Assembly: GCA_011033025.1 (NCBI GenBank)
Contig: WFMF01000122.1
Coordinates: 124,001-188,000 of the forward strand
Length of the DNA stretch: 64,000 nucleotides
From: Beroe forskalii
Taxonomy: Eukaryota > Ctenophora > Nuda > Beroida > Beroidae
Direction of reading: 5' to 3'
Shown here: in pieces, positions 11,411-22,140 of the stretch
Layout: each line of letters starts with the position of its first letter
How positions within the stretch are numbered: position 1 is the first letter of the stretch
The notes under the pieces: generated by a model
What the model saw: the letters and a program-made list of their open reading frames with translations, nothing else
Databases searched by the model: none
Told to the model about the DNA's origin: nothing
Made by a program: the position numbers and the translations under genes

Positions 11411-11941
11411 CTTAGACCCGTTCTAGACAGGGAATTTTGAGGAGCTATTGCTCGAGCAATTGCTCGAGCAAGCCTGTCTAGAATGGGGTTTTTCGCTTGC
11501 CCGAGCTATTGCTCGAGCAATAGCTCGGGTAATAGTTGGAGGTATTACCCGAGCAATTGCTCGAGCAATTGCTCGAGCAATTGCTCGGGCAATCATTCCT
11601 GTCTAGAAAGCACTCTTACCCGGGCAATAGCTCTCACTGATACACGTGACCCTGTCACGTGGGTCGAATCATGACACAACGTGAAATAGGAAGCTGATTC
11701 ATAGCTGATGGCAGTGACGCTATACCTGTTTTGTTATTGTAACATTATACCTTCCTTATGCACGTGATATTAGAGATGCGCTGACAGGAGCTATAGCTCG
11801 AGCAACCCTGTCTAGAAAGATTTTCGAATCCAATGATTGCTCGGGTAAGCGTGAAGGGTCATCCTGTCTAGAAAGTAACGCTTGCCCGAACAATTGTTCG
11901 AGCAATAGCTCCTTGAAGCTCCTGTCTAGAACAGGTCTAAG
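11411..11941. mobile_element. 531-bp TIR element with palindrome array
   Basis: Both ends read CTTAGACC(C/T)GTTCTAGACAGG inward, a terminal inverted repeat of about 20 bp. Similarity resumes further in at AGGAGCTATTGCTCGA. The interior is an array of the palindrome TTGCTCGAGCAA and variants, often back to back, broken up by the phrase CCTGTCTAGAA, which occurs at least five times. No ORF of coding character, so it would be non-autonomous. I could not define a target-site duplication. The family is unknown to me. Confidence 0.7.
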
Positions 11942-13125
11942 AAGCTATTGAACTAATAATAAGGGCCCTAATAAGTAACAGAATTGGTTATGAAGCCGAC
12001 ACCCAAAACACGTATGAATCATGGTATGGAATTTCGTAGACAAAGGGGCCATAAGAGTTTATTTGCACAGGGTCATGAAAGTTGAAATAATAGCCGATGA
12101 TGAAATACCTGATCAAATCAACATATCAAGTAAAGATGAGAAGACCTATGATGATGCAATCTATCCCCAGCGGGGGTAGGGGATGGTCTAATTGGTTAAA
12201 TTTGGGCTTCTGAAATATCACTTAGACAGCAATTAGAGGGTTGCTCGAGACCTAATTAGTTGATTGAGGAGGTATACAATTGTAAAGGTACCGAACACAG
12301 AGAATGTATAGTGTGGAATGTGGGGGGAAGAAACCAGCCCTTGAGGCAAACCAAAACTACGAAACCACATAGAACTACGCAGTTATAGAGGGATGCAATT
12401 TCATTCCCTACAAAGTGCCCGGTAGTAAACCAGAATAATCGGATACTTTTCCAATTTCCCAGAGCTTCCAACTAAACTGGTAAAATGGTAGTTACACAGA
12501 CTGCAATTTGCCTAAGTTAAATGCTGTTGTCTGGGAGGAATTTAAATTTCAAATTAGCAAATTGTCGCATGCTCGAAGACGCTCCATCACATTATATAAA
12601 ACGGTGAAAGGTATTTAATGATATTTCCTTGAAATGTAACGGTTGAGCTGCACTTCAAAACGGACACAATCACGAGATGTTAAAATGCTGGCAACTGTCC
12701 AGCAGCAGCAGAATGTGACAGTGAGAATTCAGGATTGCCAGTATAGAGTGTGTAGAGTGAACCGCAACACTGCCTTAGGTGGAATATGCAAGGAGGTACA
12801 CTGCATTTCAAAGGAGTGTGTGAAGGGACAAAGTTGAGTCAAATGTATAATCGGTTGACTAAAATACTGTAAATTCTCTTCAAGATTCCAGAATAAACTG
12901 CTCAAAAATATCATGAAAATGTGAGCGAAGAATTAAAATGTGCAGTAAGTTGCTTCATTGCTGCTGCTTTGCTCGCTCTTTCAGTAACTGGGAAAATAAT
13001 CATTGTCCAATTTTAAAACAGCCCTTAAAATAACCAAGGCAATTCAAGCGTTGGGAAATTGGCAGGGATAAAAGGGAGGGAGTGTCGGTTGATGAAACCG
13101 TAAGAAGTTACCAGACTAGGTGGTT
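11942..13125. other. Noncoding stretch, no gene seen
   Basis: No conserved ORF. Composition is ordinary for the window; no long repeat recognised. Confidence 0.35.
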
Positions 13126-13168
13126 TATCGTCATCAGTTCACCATTCTAGACCCTGATGGTGATGTCA
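13126..13168 (-). repeat. Paired-CRE element, copy 5
   Basis: On the minus strand TGACATCA (13161-13168), a 27-nt core containing TAGAATGGTGAACTGA, then TGACGATA. Confidence 0.75.
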
Positions 13169-13319
13169 CTAACAGTCCCATGACAAACCAAAGGAGGAGG
13201 AGTGAAATCAATCATATAATGGCAAAATAACGATAAATTATACATCAAAAAGCAGAGTGGCGCTCATGAAATTACGTTGCAGCAACAGCTATTATTTATG
13301 GTAAAATGGTAGCTGAGAG

Positions 13320-13362
13320 TGACATCATTATCAGAGCTTATAACGGTGCCTTGTTGATGTCA
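13320..13362 (+). repeat. Paired-CRE element, copy 6
   Basis: TGACATCA, a 27-nt core beginning TTATCAGAGCTTA, then TGATGTCA. Preceded by CTGAGAG. Confidence 0.7.
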
Positions 13363-13580
13363 CAAAGCCTGCTTTCATACGCAGCACACTTCTGAGAGAA
13401 CTGATAATATAATTACTAAACATTGTCAGCATGGAAAGTGGAAACGAATCAGTGTACACACAAAACGGTCCGATTTGACTGTGATCCGTCCGGCATTGAC
13501 GGACATTTAAAGCGTACGTACACATCAAACGATTGTAGAGAAGTTGGGTGTGGTCAGGTACAAATCACATTATAGATCAT

Positions 13581-13680
13581 GTCACGTGATAAGTACAAAT
13601 GTAGGTCACGTGATAAGTACAAATGTAGGTCACGTGACATGTGTATAAGTCATGTGACATGTGTACAGGTCATGTGACAC
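13581..13680. repeat. Tandem GTCACGTGA (E-box) repeat
   Basis: Five head-to-tail units. The first two are 24 bp (GTCACGTGATAAGTACAAAT plus GTAG); the later ones are about 20 bp and drift to GTCATGTGACATGTGTA. Each has one CACGTG or CATGTG. This could be a cluster of bHLH-type binding sites or a plain minisatellite. Confidence 0.7.
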
Positions 13681-13808
13681 ATCCTGCCAAATGTCACACA
13701 CCTTATCTTGTCATGTAATATACACCTTGTTTGACCACCAACGAAACGCAAGCTGTGTGAGTACAAACTGAGGGGGTCACGATCAGAAATTGGAAATATT
13801 GGACATCA

Positions 13809-13851
13809 TCAAGTCATCAATTTGCTACTTTAAAGTATGATAATGACATCA
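13809..13851 (-). repeat. Paired-CRE element, copy 7
   Basis: Minus strand: TGATGTCA, a 27-nt core starting TTATCATACTTTAA and ending AATTGA, then TGACTTGA. Confidence 0.7.
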
Positions 13852-14698
13852 TTATCAACCGCCTATCATTTAATCTCGTTGGTACACGACCTACCTTGCG
13901 AATGATATCATACACCAAGCCATAAAAATGCCGAGATGTATATTATTATGTCAGATTAGGTCTAGATTATGACATCATGCGAATCACAGATGATTACATC
14001 ACACAGAAATAATAATAAATTACGCTGGCCACGAAGACAATAACACAAAGAATAATGATAATAATAATAAACATGACCTCAGCCCGCCTAAACGTTCAAT
14101 TAAAGCTAGGCAATGTTAGAGAATTGTACACAAGAGTTGAGCTATAATACTGAGAAATGGAAAAGAGAGTGGGGGAGCTAATGAGATAATTGGATAATTG
14201 ATGAGCTAATTAATGTACCAGGAAAATACATGTGGGAATGGTGACCTGATGTCAAACAGGAAATTTAGAGCGCTGAAGAATGTACATATTTCCGCATGAC
14301 GTTTTAAACTTAAGTTATTTTATACACAGGTTATTTGACTAAGCATCTTCTATAGTGTCCTCGTAGGCGCGGGCTAATTACGCCAAAATCTTTTCAAATG
14401 ATTTTGAAAACCAAGGATAGAATTGGCCATCCTGCAAAACTCGCAAAGCCTCCTACCTTCAAAATGTAAAGCAAATTTCAACATAAAAACAACGGCGTTT
14501 AATTTCGTCTAAATAAAGATAACAATACTAAAACGACATTTTATAACAAACTCATGACCAAAACTATGCGAAGAACTTACAACGGTGCAACTCAACTTCA
14601 CTCACGCGCAATAAAATTATCAAAGATTCATGACAAGGAATATGCGCTGCCATCTAATCCAAGATAATGGAGAGAGGCGTAAACTAGGCGGTCGAGAG
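13852..14698. other. Noncoding stretch, no gene seen
   Basis: No ORF of coding character. Includes an AATAATAATAA run near 14040-14070. Confidence 0.35.
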
Positions 14699-14741
14699 TG
14701 ACGTCATTATCAGGATTTAAAGTGGCTAATTGAGGATGCGT
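14699..14741 (+). repeat. Paired-CRE element, copy 8
   Basis: Perfect TGACGTCA, a 27-nt core (TTATCAGGATTTAA...AATTGA), second site lost. Preceded by CGAGAG. Confidence 0.7.
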
Positions 14742-14975
14742 TTTCGCCATTTTGTGACCACGTAGTGCCAGCCACATTACATGGATCGTTGACAGGAAAC
14801 GTTTAGTCACTAAGCGAGTATTTAATTTGACACGCTTAATATAATATCGTCTTACACGAAGCTGCCGGCAACAGATCCGAGTTCTCTGAAAACGTTAATA
14901 TATACTTGACGTTAGTCAATATAACATTCTCATGAGTAGCAGTCCGGTTACATTCAGAACACTGGCATCTGCCGG

Positions 14976-15018
14976 TGACGTCATTATCAGGGTTTAGAGT
15001 GGGCAATTGATGACGTAT
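14976..15018 (+). repeat. Paired-CRE element, copy 9
   Basis: Perfect TGACGTCA, core TTATCAGGGTTTAGAGTGGG...AATTGA, then TGACGTAT. One of the best copies. Confidence 0.8.
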
Positions 15019-15739
15019 CAACTATAGAACGGCCCATGGCGAGGGCAGTGACTGTGTCAATGTTTCATGAGGCGATATCAAATAGCAGTTCCGGTCGGTG
15101 AAGTTTATATGATATCTTGATCTGAGATAGACCATTTAGAGCCTACAATGTGGATACAAGGCCAGCCAGGTGCTCATTTGTTGCTGGAATTTTATTCGCA
15201 ATTAAGGTTTTCTTGGAAAATGTACCATAACATTCACGAAAGCGAAGCTGTAGCACAACTATTTACATTTCAAAGCTATTAACTATAGAAAACAAAAAAA
15301 GGAGAAATTTATATGAAATTTGAGAAACCTTTCCATGAAAGAGGGTATAAAGCTATTGAGCTATTGTAGGTTATATATTCGACTATTGTACAACATTTGA
15401 ATGACCTTTGTCATACCTTCATCCAACCAGCATGAAACAGGTATTGTAAAGTTTTCCCACGTTATTACTGCCAAACTAAACTGCTGGAGTATGAGTATTA
15501 TTGCTAAACCTGTTCACAACAATTGTGATGTTATCCCATTGTTCAACAATAAACAATAGTTTATTCCAATACAATGCGTAAAAACGCTGCAAAAAGAAAA
15601 AAAGAAGAAAATTAATAAAAAGAAAGAAGCTGCAACGCTCCCAGCTGGTATAAATAGGTTGTATAATTTACAGAAAGAGAGGGCAACAACAGAGACGCGA
15701 CGAATCAAACGTAATGAGAATATATAGGACACCTTTAAT
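15019..15739. other. Noncoding stretch, no gene seen
   Basis: No conserved ORF or long repeat recognised. Confidence 0.3.
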
Positions 15740-15835
15740 TTTCATCCAATCAGAACGAATTACACTATACAAATATCCTAGCAACATCCAATGAGGGCTG
15801 AGTACGGATGTCACGTGAGCGGGGAGCTAGCCAAT
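15740..15835. promoter_or_regulatory. CCAAT x3 plus TCACGTGA cluster
   Basis: Three CCAAT pentamers (in TCCAATCAG, TCCAATGAG and GCCAATGGG contexts) surround GTCACGTGAG. It resembles the modules at 7281-7365, at 9447-9510 and upstream of actin. A paired-CRE copy lies about 170 bp downstream. No coding start follows. Confidence 0.35.
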
Positions 15836-16002
15836 GGGAGGGAGGCTTGTAATACGATATGGTGACCGGTGAGACCAGATATTCATGTAATGATAAGGTA
15901 ATCCAATATGAGGTGATTGCAAAGGTCGCGTGTTCTAGAAAACCCATTTTCACTGCCTCATGGATTTACAGGGGCCTGTGAGAGTACTTTAGGTGATGAG
16001 AG

Positions 16003-16045
16003 TGACGCCAAACCAAGGGGTCTAATTGGTCAATTGATGACGTCA
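16003..16045 (+). repeat. Paired-CRE element, copy 10
   Basis: TGACGCCA, a divergent 27-nt core ending CAATTGA, then perfect TGACGTCA. The spacing is preserved although half of the core has changed. Confidence 0.65.
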
Positions 16046-16185
16046 TGATTCCTAATCTCTTAGCACCCCCATCAAACGTGGCAGTGAACCTGAAGTCCAT
16101 TTCCTACTCCCAGACACCCGAGTACCATGTGTGTGTGTGATAATGAAAGAGGAAACAGGGGGTTTTAAGAGGAATATTTTATGCG

Positions 16186-16280
16186 TTGTCAGTACTCGAG
16201 TTTGTGCGTTTGTCAGTACGAGTTTGTGCGTTTGTACGTTTGAAAGTCAGTACGAGTTTGTGCGCTTGTACGTTTTAAAT
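16186..16280. repeat. Short tandem repeat, GTCAGTACGAGTTTGTGCG
   Basis: Three head-to-tail copies of GTCAGTACGAGTTTGTGCG followed by a TTTGTACGTTT phrase, with irregular spacing of about 25-35 bp. Confidence 0.65.
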
Positions 16281-16545
16281 GCCCAACACACATATGGAGT
16301 AAATTATAGGCAACACATGAAACACAGGTGGTGTCGGTAGTGTTTACAAAGGAGCAGCAACAGCTGTACGACATATAATAACAAGGCGGTAAGAAAGGAA
16401 TGACAAAACAAGAAATATTCAAAGCAGCTGGTATGTCATTTAAAGTTCTAAGGAGGTCATACTACTTATTTTTAAAACTATAGGTTCTAGACTATACTTT
16501 GACAACTTCAAATAGTGACGTGACTTCTTTATTATTGTAGCCATG

Positions 16546-16548
<3 letters not shown>

Positions 16549-16574
<26 letters not shown>
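16549..16574. repeat. (AC)n microsatellite
   Basis: Thirteen AC dinucleotides without interruption. Confidence 0.95.
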
Positions 16575-16576
<2 letters not shown>

Positions 16577-16865
16577 GAGTCATTAGGTGTAAACAAGTGC
16601 TAGAGTCTGTGTTTGTTTAGCCAAACACCTGTACTACTGCTAACAATAATAATACTAAGCTGATGGTATGGTAGACTGAGAGAAAGGGAGAGAGGGTGAG
16701 GATTGTTAAGAGTCTGTATTTATTAGGGATCTTATAAACTGTCTGGAACTGTTAAATTTGTCTGAATTGATTTTCAAATTGATTTTTATCTGTACAGGAA
16801 TCTTAATTCTGCAGACTCTGGAAAACATTAAAAACATTTCTAGTATTTCAGATTTGATCAGTATT

Positions 16866-16965
16866 NNNNNNNNNNNNNNNNNNNNNNNNNNNNNNNNNNN
16901 NNNNNNNNNNNNNNNNNNNNNNNNNNNNNNNNNNNNNNNNNNNNNNNNNNNNNNNNNNNNNNNNN
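16866..16965. other. Assembly gap, exactly 100 N
   Basis: A run of precisely 100 N, the conventional placeholder for a scaffold join of unknown length. The order and distance of what lies on either side are therefore not proven by sequence. Confidence 0.97.
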
Positions 16966-17057
16966 CAGATAAAGTACAAAGACGATGATAACGTTATAAA
17001 AGTTATTCGGGAATGCTCCCCCAGCGAACACGTCGTTGCAGGTATGAATTGTCGTGA

Positions 17058-17100
17058 TGACGTCATCAACTCACTATTCTAAACCATGATAATGACGTCA
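17058..17100 (-). repeat. Paired-CRE element, copy 11, both sites perfect
   Basis: TGACGTCA at 17058-17065 and again at 17093-17100, separated by exactly 27 nt. This is the only copy with two perfect palindromic sites and is the type example. Confidence 0.85.
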
Positions 17101-17440
17101 TTGTTAGTCTCCACCGCTTTGAATCTGGCCTGTTACCTGTAAATAAGCTATCATCACCGCATAATGTGGTTTTCTCTGAAAAATAAACTCTGAAAATTCT
17201 GCTGTTTTACAGGATTTAGCATCCCCTCAGACATCGCCCAATACTTGTCTAGATGCTAAAAATCGAAACTATTTGCTGGACTCTTTATAACATTGTGCTA
17301 TGTACGTACTGTATAAACATTATATACTCCGGGGTTCAGGTTTATTTTACAGAGTATAATATTTTATCTGAAAACTTCATCCTTGTCGACAGCTCCTTGC
17401 TTGAAATACAGGGCGTCCACTAAAATTAAGCGGTTGAGAG

Positions 17441-17483
17441 TGATGTCATTATCAGGGTTTAGAATGGTGAACTGATGACAAAA
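17441..17483 (+). repeat. Paired-CRE element, copy 12
   Basis: TGATGTCA, core TTATCAGGGTTTAGAATGG...AACTGA, then TGACAAAA. The core is close to the consensus. Followed by AACCGCCCG, similar to the ACCGCC phrase after other copies. Confidence 0.78.
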
Positions 17484-18118
17484 AACCGCCCGTTTTTTCG
17501 TTTATACAAAGCTCTTATCTGTCACTTGCGTCTGTATTTCTATACTTTTTCTTTTGAGCTCACGTATAATGAAGATTTGAGTTAAATACAGGTCATCATG
17601 CAAACTAAACTCATGGTTTGACCGAATTAATAATAATGCAGTGTTTTGTGCCAAAAATAGTTTTACAAGTGTCATGGCAGATGCCAATCATCACTGTACC
17701 CTTTATAATCTTATCTGATGAGATTTTCTCATGGAACATATCATCTTCTGTTCTTTTGAGGCGTCAATATTACTTCAAAACAATGATTATGATATAATTG
17801 ATAAAACTGTCACAAATCTTATTTGATCTACGAGTTTTAACTTTAAGGTGTTGACTTTTAATCTGGGTTTGCGTTGATATTAACACAATTTGTAAAATCC
17901 AATATTTGACAATAGCTGTTCAGACTGATAGGTTTTCTGACCTGATGAATGTGACTGATACCTATTGCTGATCACTGACACTCTAAATCATTTCAGGTGA
18001 CATTTGTAACCAGGCAGTCCAGCTCCGTGGCAAGCCATGTGACGCATGGCTGTGTGACACGCCAATGTGTAATGGTGCCACTTCAGTATTCCGGGGTGCC
18101 AGCTCAATATTCCGGGGT
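17484..18118. other. Noncoding flank before the left arm
   Basis: No gene seen. Ends with a triplicated phrase TATTCCGGGGTGCCA (18070-18120) that abuts the outer boundary of the left arm. Confidence 0.4.
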
Positions 18119-18732
18119 GCCACCTCAGTGACCGGTGCCACTTTCTCCTTATTATCCCAAATATACCAAACTCAGACATTCCTAATCATTCTCATTCCCC
18201 TATACCTGTTGCTGTACCGTGGCTGATATAACGAAATATAAAATGGCCCCTCCCCTTGGCTCTCCCCATCTCTACAACTTCTGGATTCTCAATTCCATTT
18301 GAGGAATATAATAATTGCTGAATAAATTGATGAAGATGTATGCATACATATATATATTTGGATGATCTGAGTTTTGACAAAAGATGATAGTGATTATTTT
18401 GATAACAATATTTGCCGAGCAAAGTGTACAGCTGTATGTATTGACTACTTTGCTTGACGCAAGAAGTGGATCTATTTGTGAATTTGAATAACCTGGTGTT
18501 ATGCGAAGAAAAAGCGAGGATAGTGGCAAAAAGATGAAAGCTTATCTGATTTTGTCACTTTCAACAAGGAACCAGTCAAAGAAACGAACACCAAGGAAAA
18601 GATGAATTAAGCTGTAGGAAAAGTTGAATGAAGAAAAGTCTTTGTTTTTAGGAAAGACCCTTCTACGAAACACCTTCAAGGCCAAGTCATGGAAAATCTC
18701 CAAAGATTCTAAAAGATAGGCTTGAGTATTAT

Positions 18733-18934
18733 TACCTTAGGAGGTTTATTTATAATGGTTGTAATTTGGGGATTTTTCAGAAAAATCCCCATTTTTTCAC
18801 CCACCATGAAATTTCGAAATGGCGTCATTATCATATGTTAACAAGAGAAATGACTTGAAAAATCCCCATATTTTCAACCTACCAAAATTTGAAACGCCGA
18901 AATTTTATCCCAAATAAATACACCTCCTAAGGTA
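18733..18934. mobile_element. 202-bp MITE, absent from the right arm
   Basis: Terminal inverted repeats TACCTTAGGAGGT(T/G)TATTTAT face inward. An internal inverted repeat uses the phrase GGGGATTTTT. The corresponding place in the right arm reads through without it, so this is a real insertion. The flanking bases allow a short TA- or TAT-type target duplication. No coding capacity. Confidence 0.8.
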
Positions 18935-19564
18935 TATTGGGGAAAAGTCAAATGAATACTTTGCATTTAAGTAGTTCATCTTGCATAATTGGTTTGACAT
19001 TCAGTTTAATAGGGCATCATAAATATTGCCATTTTACTTTGGGATATATTTTTGTTTCAGTATCGAAGAACTAGTTAAATATCCTGTTGAATTTGAAAAA
19101 TGGGCCTTTTCACCGAAAGCAAATGGTCATAGGTGTCTTTCGTTTTATTTGAATATTCAAAATAATATTGTATACATTTTTACTATATTTTTAAAAACGA
19201 ATTAAAAACAGGTCCGTTTATTCTTGAATTCAAATTCACTTCCACTGAGTTTTAAACTTATAACTGGGACCAGTAGATTAAATACAGCAATATAAAATAA
19301 AATAAAAGTTTCGCAACTATAACGCAATATTTCTGTCTCCTACTTTCTATGTCTTCTGTCTTCTTGATTCAAATATGGGTCACCATAGTCCATCTTCAAC
19401 CGTCAGTCCGTCAAATGCAATTGTCTGATTCACGTCCTGTTGGGTTCTTATTCGACTGATGGTCATTTTCATTATCCAACAAACATTGAAATACACTGTG
19501 AAGAGTAACTTTCCGGCCAAGAAATCATCAATTTTCTGAAAATCTCTTTTATTCCGTTCCCATT

Positions 19565-20110
19565 TCAACATGAATTACCAACTATGTCACTGATGATCCT
19601 TTCGGCAGCAGAACACACAACCATCACAAAAGACACACTCCAAAACATCACCCAGAGCACCTTATCAACCAGTCCATTCCACATGCTGTCACAATCACCC
19701 GTGTATCTTCCATTGTCCAGAATCCTTCTAGTTCTAGAATCGCCAATGCCTCTTTGTCTTCCATCTTCTAGTCGACCATCCATGGCTGCACTATCTCCTC
19801 TATTATTTCCAGTTCCATCTCCATGGACCCTCCTATCACCTAACACCGCCCTTCTAACCCAAACCATCATCTCCCCATTATCCAGCAAAGTCTCCCTCAC
19901 CTCCCTCCACGCAGCCTCCATCAGCTCATACCGGGATGGGATTGCATGGTAACTCCCCCCAAATAACACCCCTCTAGCTCCATACAGAATGCAGTAGATG
20001 TTGTGGTACATGGTAACGAAGAGGCGTAGTGTGTCACGAAGTTGGGGCTCTGAAGCTGGGAGTTCTGAGAAATCATGAGCTGGGAGTTCTGATGTGTCTG
20101 GTGCTGGCAT
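19565..20110 (-). CDS. Unrecognised 181-residue protein with hydrophobic C-terminus, left copy
   Basis: Single-exon ORF from ATG 20110. I recognise no family. The first 90 residues are well ordered (SEPQLRDTLRLFVTMYHNIY, GARGVLFGGSYHAIPSRYEL, EAAWREVRETLLDNG). A variable Asp/Gly/Arg-rich linker follows, then a near-invariant C-terminus (LVDKVLWVM, WSVSFVMVVCSAAERIISDI) with a hydrophobic stretch of about 18 residues suited to tail anchoring. The right-arm homologue (52254-52814) is also fully open. The two are almost identical in the N- and C-terminal blocks and differ by several indels in the linker, all multiples of three. That pattern argues for a real protein under selection. Function unknown. 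Confidence 0.72.
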   Translation of the reverse strand: MPAPDTSELPAHDFSELPASEPQLRDTLRLFVTMYHNIYCILYGARGVLFGGSYHAIPSRYELMEAAWREVRETLLDNGEMMVWVRRAVLGDRRVHGDGTGNNRGDSAAMDGRLEDGRQRGIGDSRTRRILDNGRYTGDCDSMWNGLVDKVLWVMFWSVSFVMVVCSAAERIISDIVGNSC

Positions 20111-21239
20111 TGGTCCAAGTATCCTTTATGAGTTTGGGATTTCTATTCCGATTTCTGTAATTTTTTCTTGCTGTGGTTTATCAAATCAGCCGAAGGGTTC
20201 TGTTCTCATAAGCATCTTGGTAATCTTCATTTTGAAAAGTTCATTATTCTTCGCCATCACCTTCAGAAATTAGATTTTACTAAAAAAGTCAACTCAAACC
20301 GTAAAATCATGATATAATGCCATGAGATCATTAAGATAAATTACTATGAATAATGATTAATGACCGGACGAATTTTCACCAACTGGAACTTAGAAAATGC
20401 TTTAACATCAACACCGCAACTTATATCTCAACCTCTTTAGTACGTGGGGTCAAACGAAACCAAATATAAGTTATAAGAGGGCATTATGAGTTTTTGTTGA
20501 AACAATGGCTAGCAGGGTCATATGAACCTCCACATGCAAGAACGGGCCAAGTTACTTGGCCCACTTTTTCAATTTGTTGCTAGACGTGATCAGGACGTCT
20601 AGACGCACCTACAGGTGAAATTTTGAAAGAATCTAGAGACTTTTTTGAAAATTTTCAAATTTTTCAAAATGCAAGAACGGGCTATGAAACATGGACTATC
20701 ATGATATTTTGAAATCTGTAATGCAAGAACGGGCTAAATAACTTAGATCATGAAATTTAAAATAAGGGGAATTTACCCCCAAAAATCTTAGTTTCGGGCC
20801 AACCATCTTAATCCCCCAATGAAACATTTCATTTTCTTTGGAAAAGTTAAAGGCCCATTTTTCGGTTAATTACAATTTGCCTGTTTCATATTCTAAAAAC
20901 CCCATTATTCAAAAAAAGGGGGTTCAAATTCCTTATTGGTTTAAAATATATTTTCCAGTAAAATTTTAATTTTAACACAAAAGGGTCTGTATCAAAAAAT
21001 TTAAAAAGGATTTATAAACGTCCATAATAGCCTAGACTTTAGTTTCGGGAACCCAGCAATTCAGTAACATAAGCCCAAAAAATTTTAAAACTTAAAAAAC
21101 CAGTCTCAAAAGCCTAGACCTTTTCCCAAAAAAGCTCTTGATTGTTCCCCAGTTCTTGGATCGTTTCCAAGTGTAAATTTTATTTCCTAGCCTTAAAAAC
21201 TTTCCCAATGGTTCGTTTCAAAGCCCAAATTTAACCTCC

Positions 21240-22140
21240 TAAATTCTTCCATTGCTTATGCGCCCTGACTTTTCATATCCTCTAGTCACTTCAAAGCGCG
21301 ATGTAGTCGCTTTAAGCCCTGATCACTTTCAAGCACTCTGCCATAAGTCCATAGAGCTCTACATCCAAACTCTGCAAACAAGCACCAGATCCCGATCACT
21401 TCAAAGCTTTCCAGCGCTCGCTTCCAAGTGCTCCCACAAGCTCTCCAAATCGCTTTTAGGCTTTCCCCAGATCTTGCTTCAGGCTTTCAGATTCCAAGTG
21501 CGCCCTGATCACTTCTAAGTATAGTCTTTCCTGATTCTCTCAAAACTGCTTGCTTCGAGCCTTTCTGGATGGCTTACTCAAGCTCTTAGCCCACCAGGGC
21601 GCTCAAAGCCCTCCAAATGTTTCCAAGACTCCTGATCGCCTTTCAAGTGCTCGTGATCGCTTCCCGTTCCAAAGTTTTGGTCGCTTCCAAGCTTTGCAGA
21701 TTTTTCCTAGTTTCATATCCTCCTGATCACTTCCAAAGGCGTGTAGTCGATCGCTTTAAGCCTCCTGATTGACTTTCAAGCACTCCTGATTTCTTCTGGG
21801 CCTCTTTGATTGCTCATAACACCATAGTGCTTTCAAGCGCTTTTGATCGCCTCCAGGCAGCTTTCTTGCTGTTCAAATCCAAACTAAGTTTCCCAGATCA
21901 CCTCAAGCTTTCCAGATTGCTTCATAGCGCTCCTGATTGCTTCCGCCTTCCAAGCCCATAATAGCGTTTCCAGTACTCCTTTTGGCTTCAAGTGTCAGGA
22001 GCCACTTTCGTCTTCCAAGCATATCAGAGTGCTCCAAGCACTTCAGAACGCCTATGAATCATCGACTCAAATCAGCTCTTCACTCTTCGGACTACTTCAG
22101 ATTGCTTCTATAGCCTTCAATACTCTTAAACCTACATATT
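21240..22140 (-). repeat. Degenerate minisatellite, reverse orientation
   Basis: The same 20-bp unit as the main array but on the opposite strand (CTTCCAAGCGCTCCTGAT-like phrases) and much more diverged. It lies inside the TIR element, before the orientation switch near 22140. Confidence 0.7.

Noticed and set aside
11411-11941. CRISPR array for the TTGCTCGAGCAA repeats
   Set aside because: Units are short palindromes without unique spacers of even length, in a eukaryotic context with TIRs at the ends.
19565-20110. Assignment of the unrecognised protein to the BCL-2 family
   Set aside because: Only one copy has an LxxxGD-like motif, no BH1 or BH2 signature is visible, and length and tail alone are not enough.
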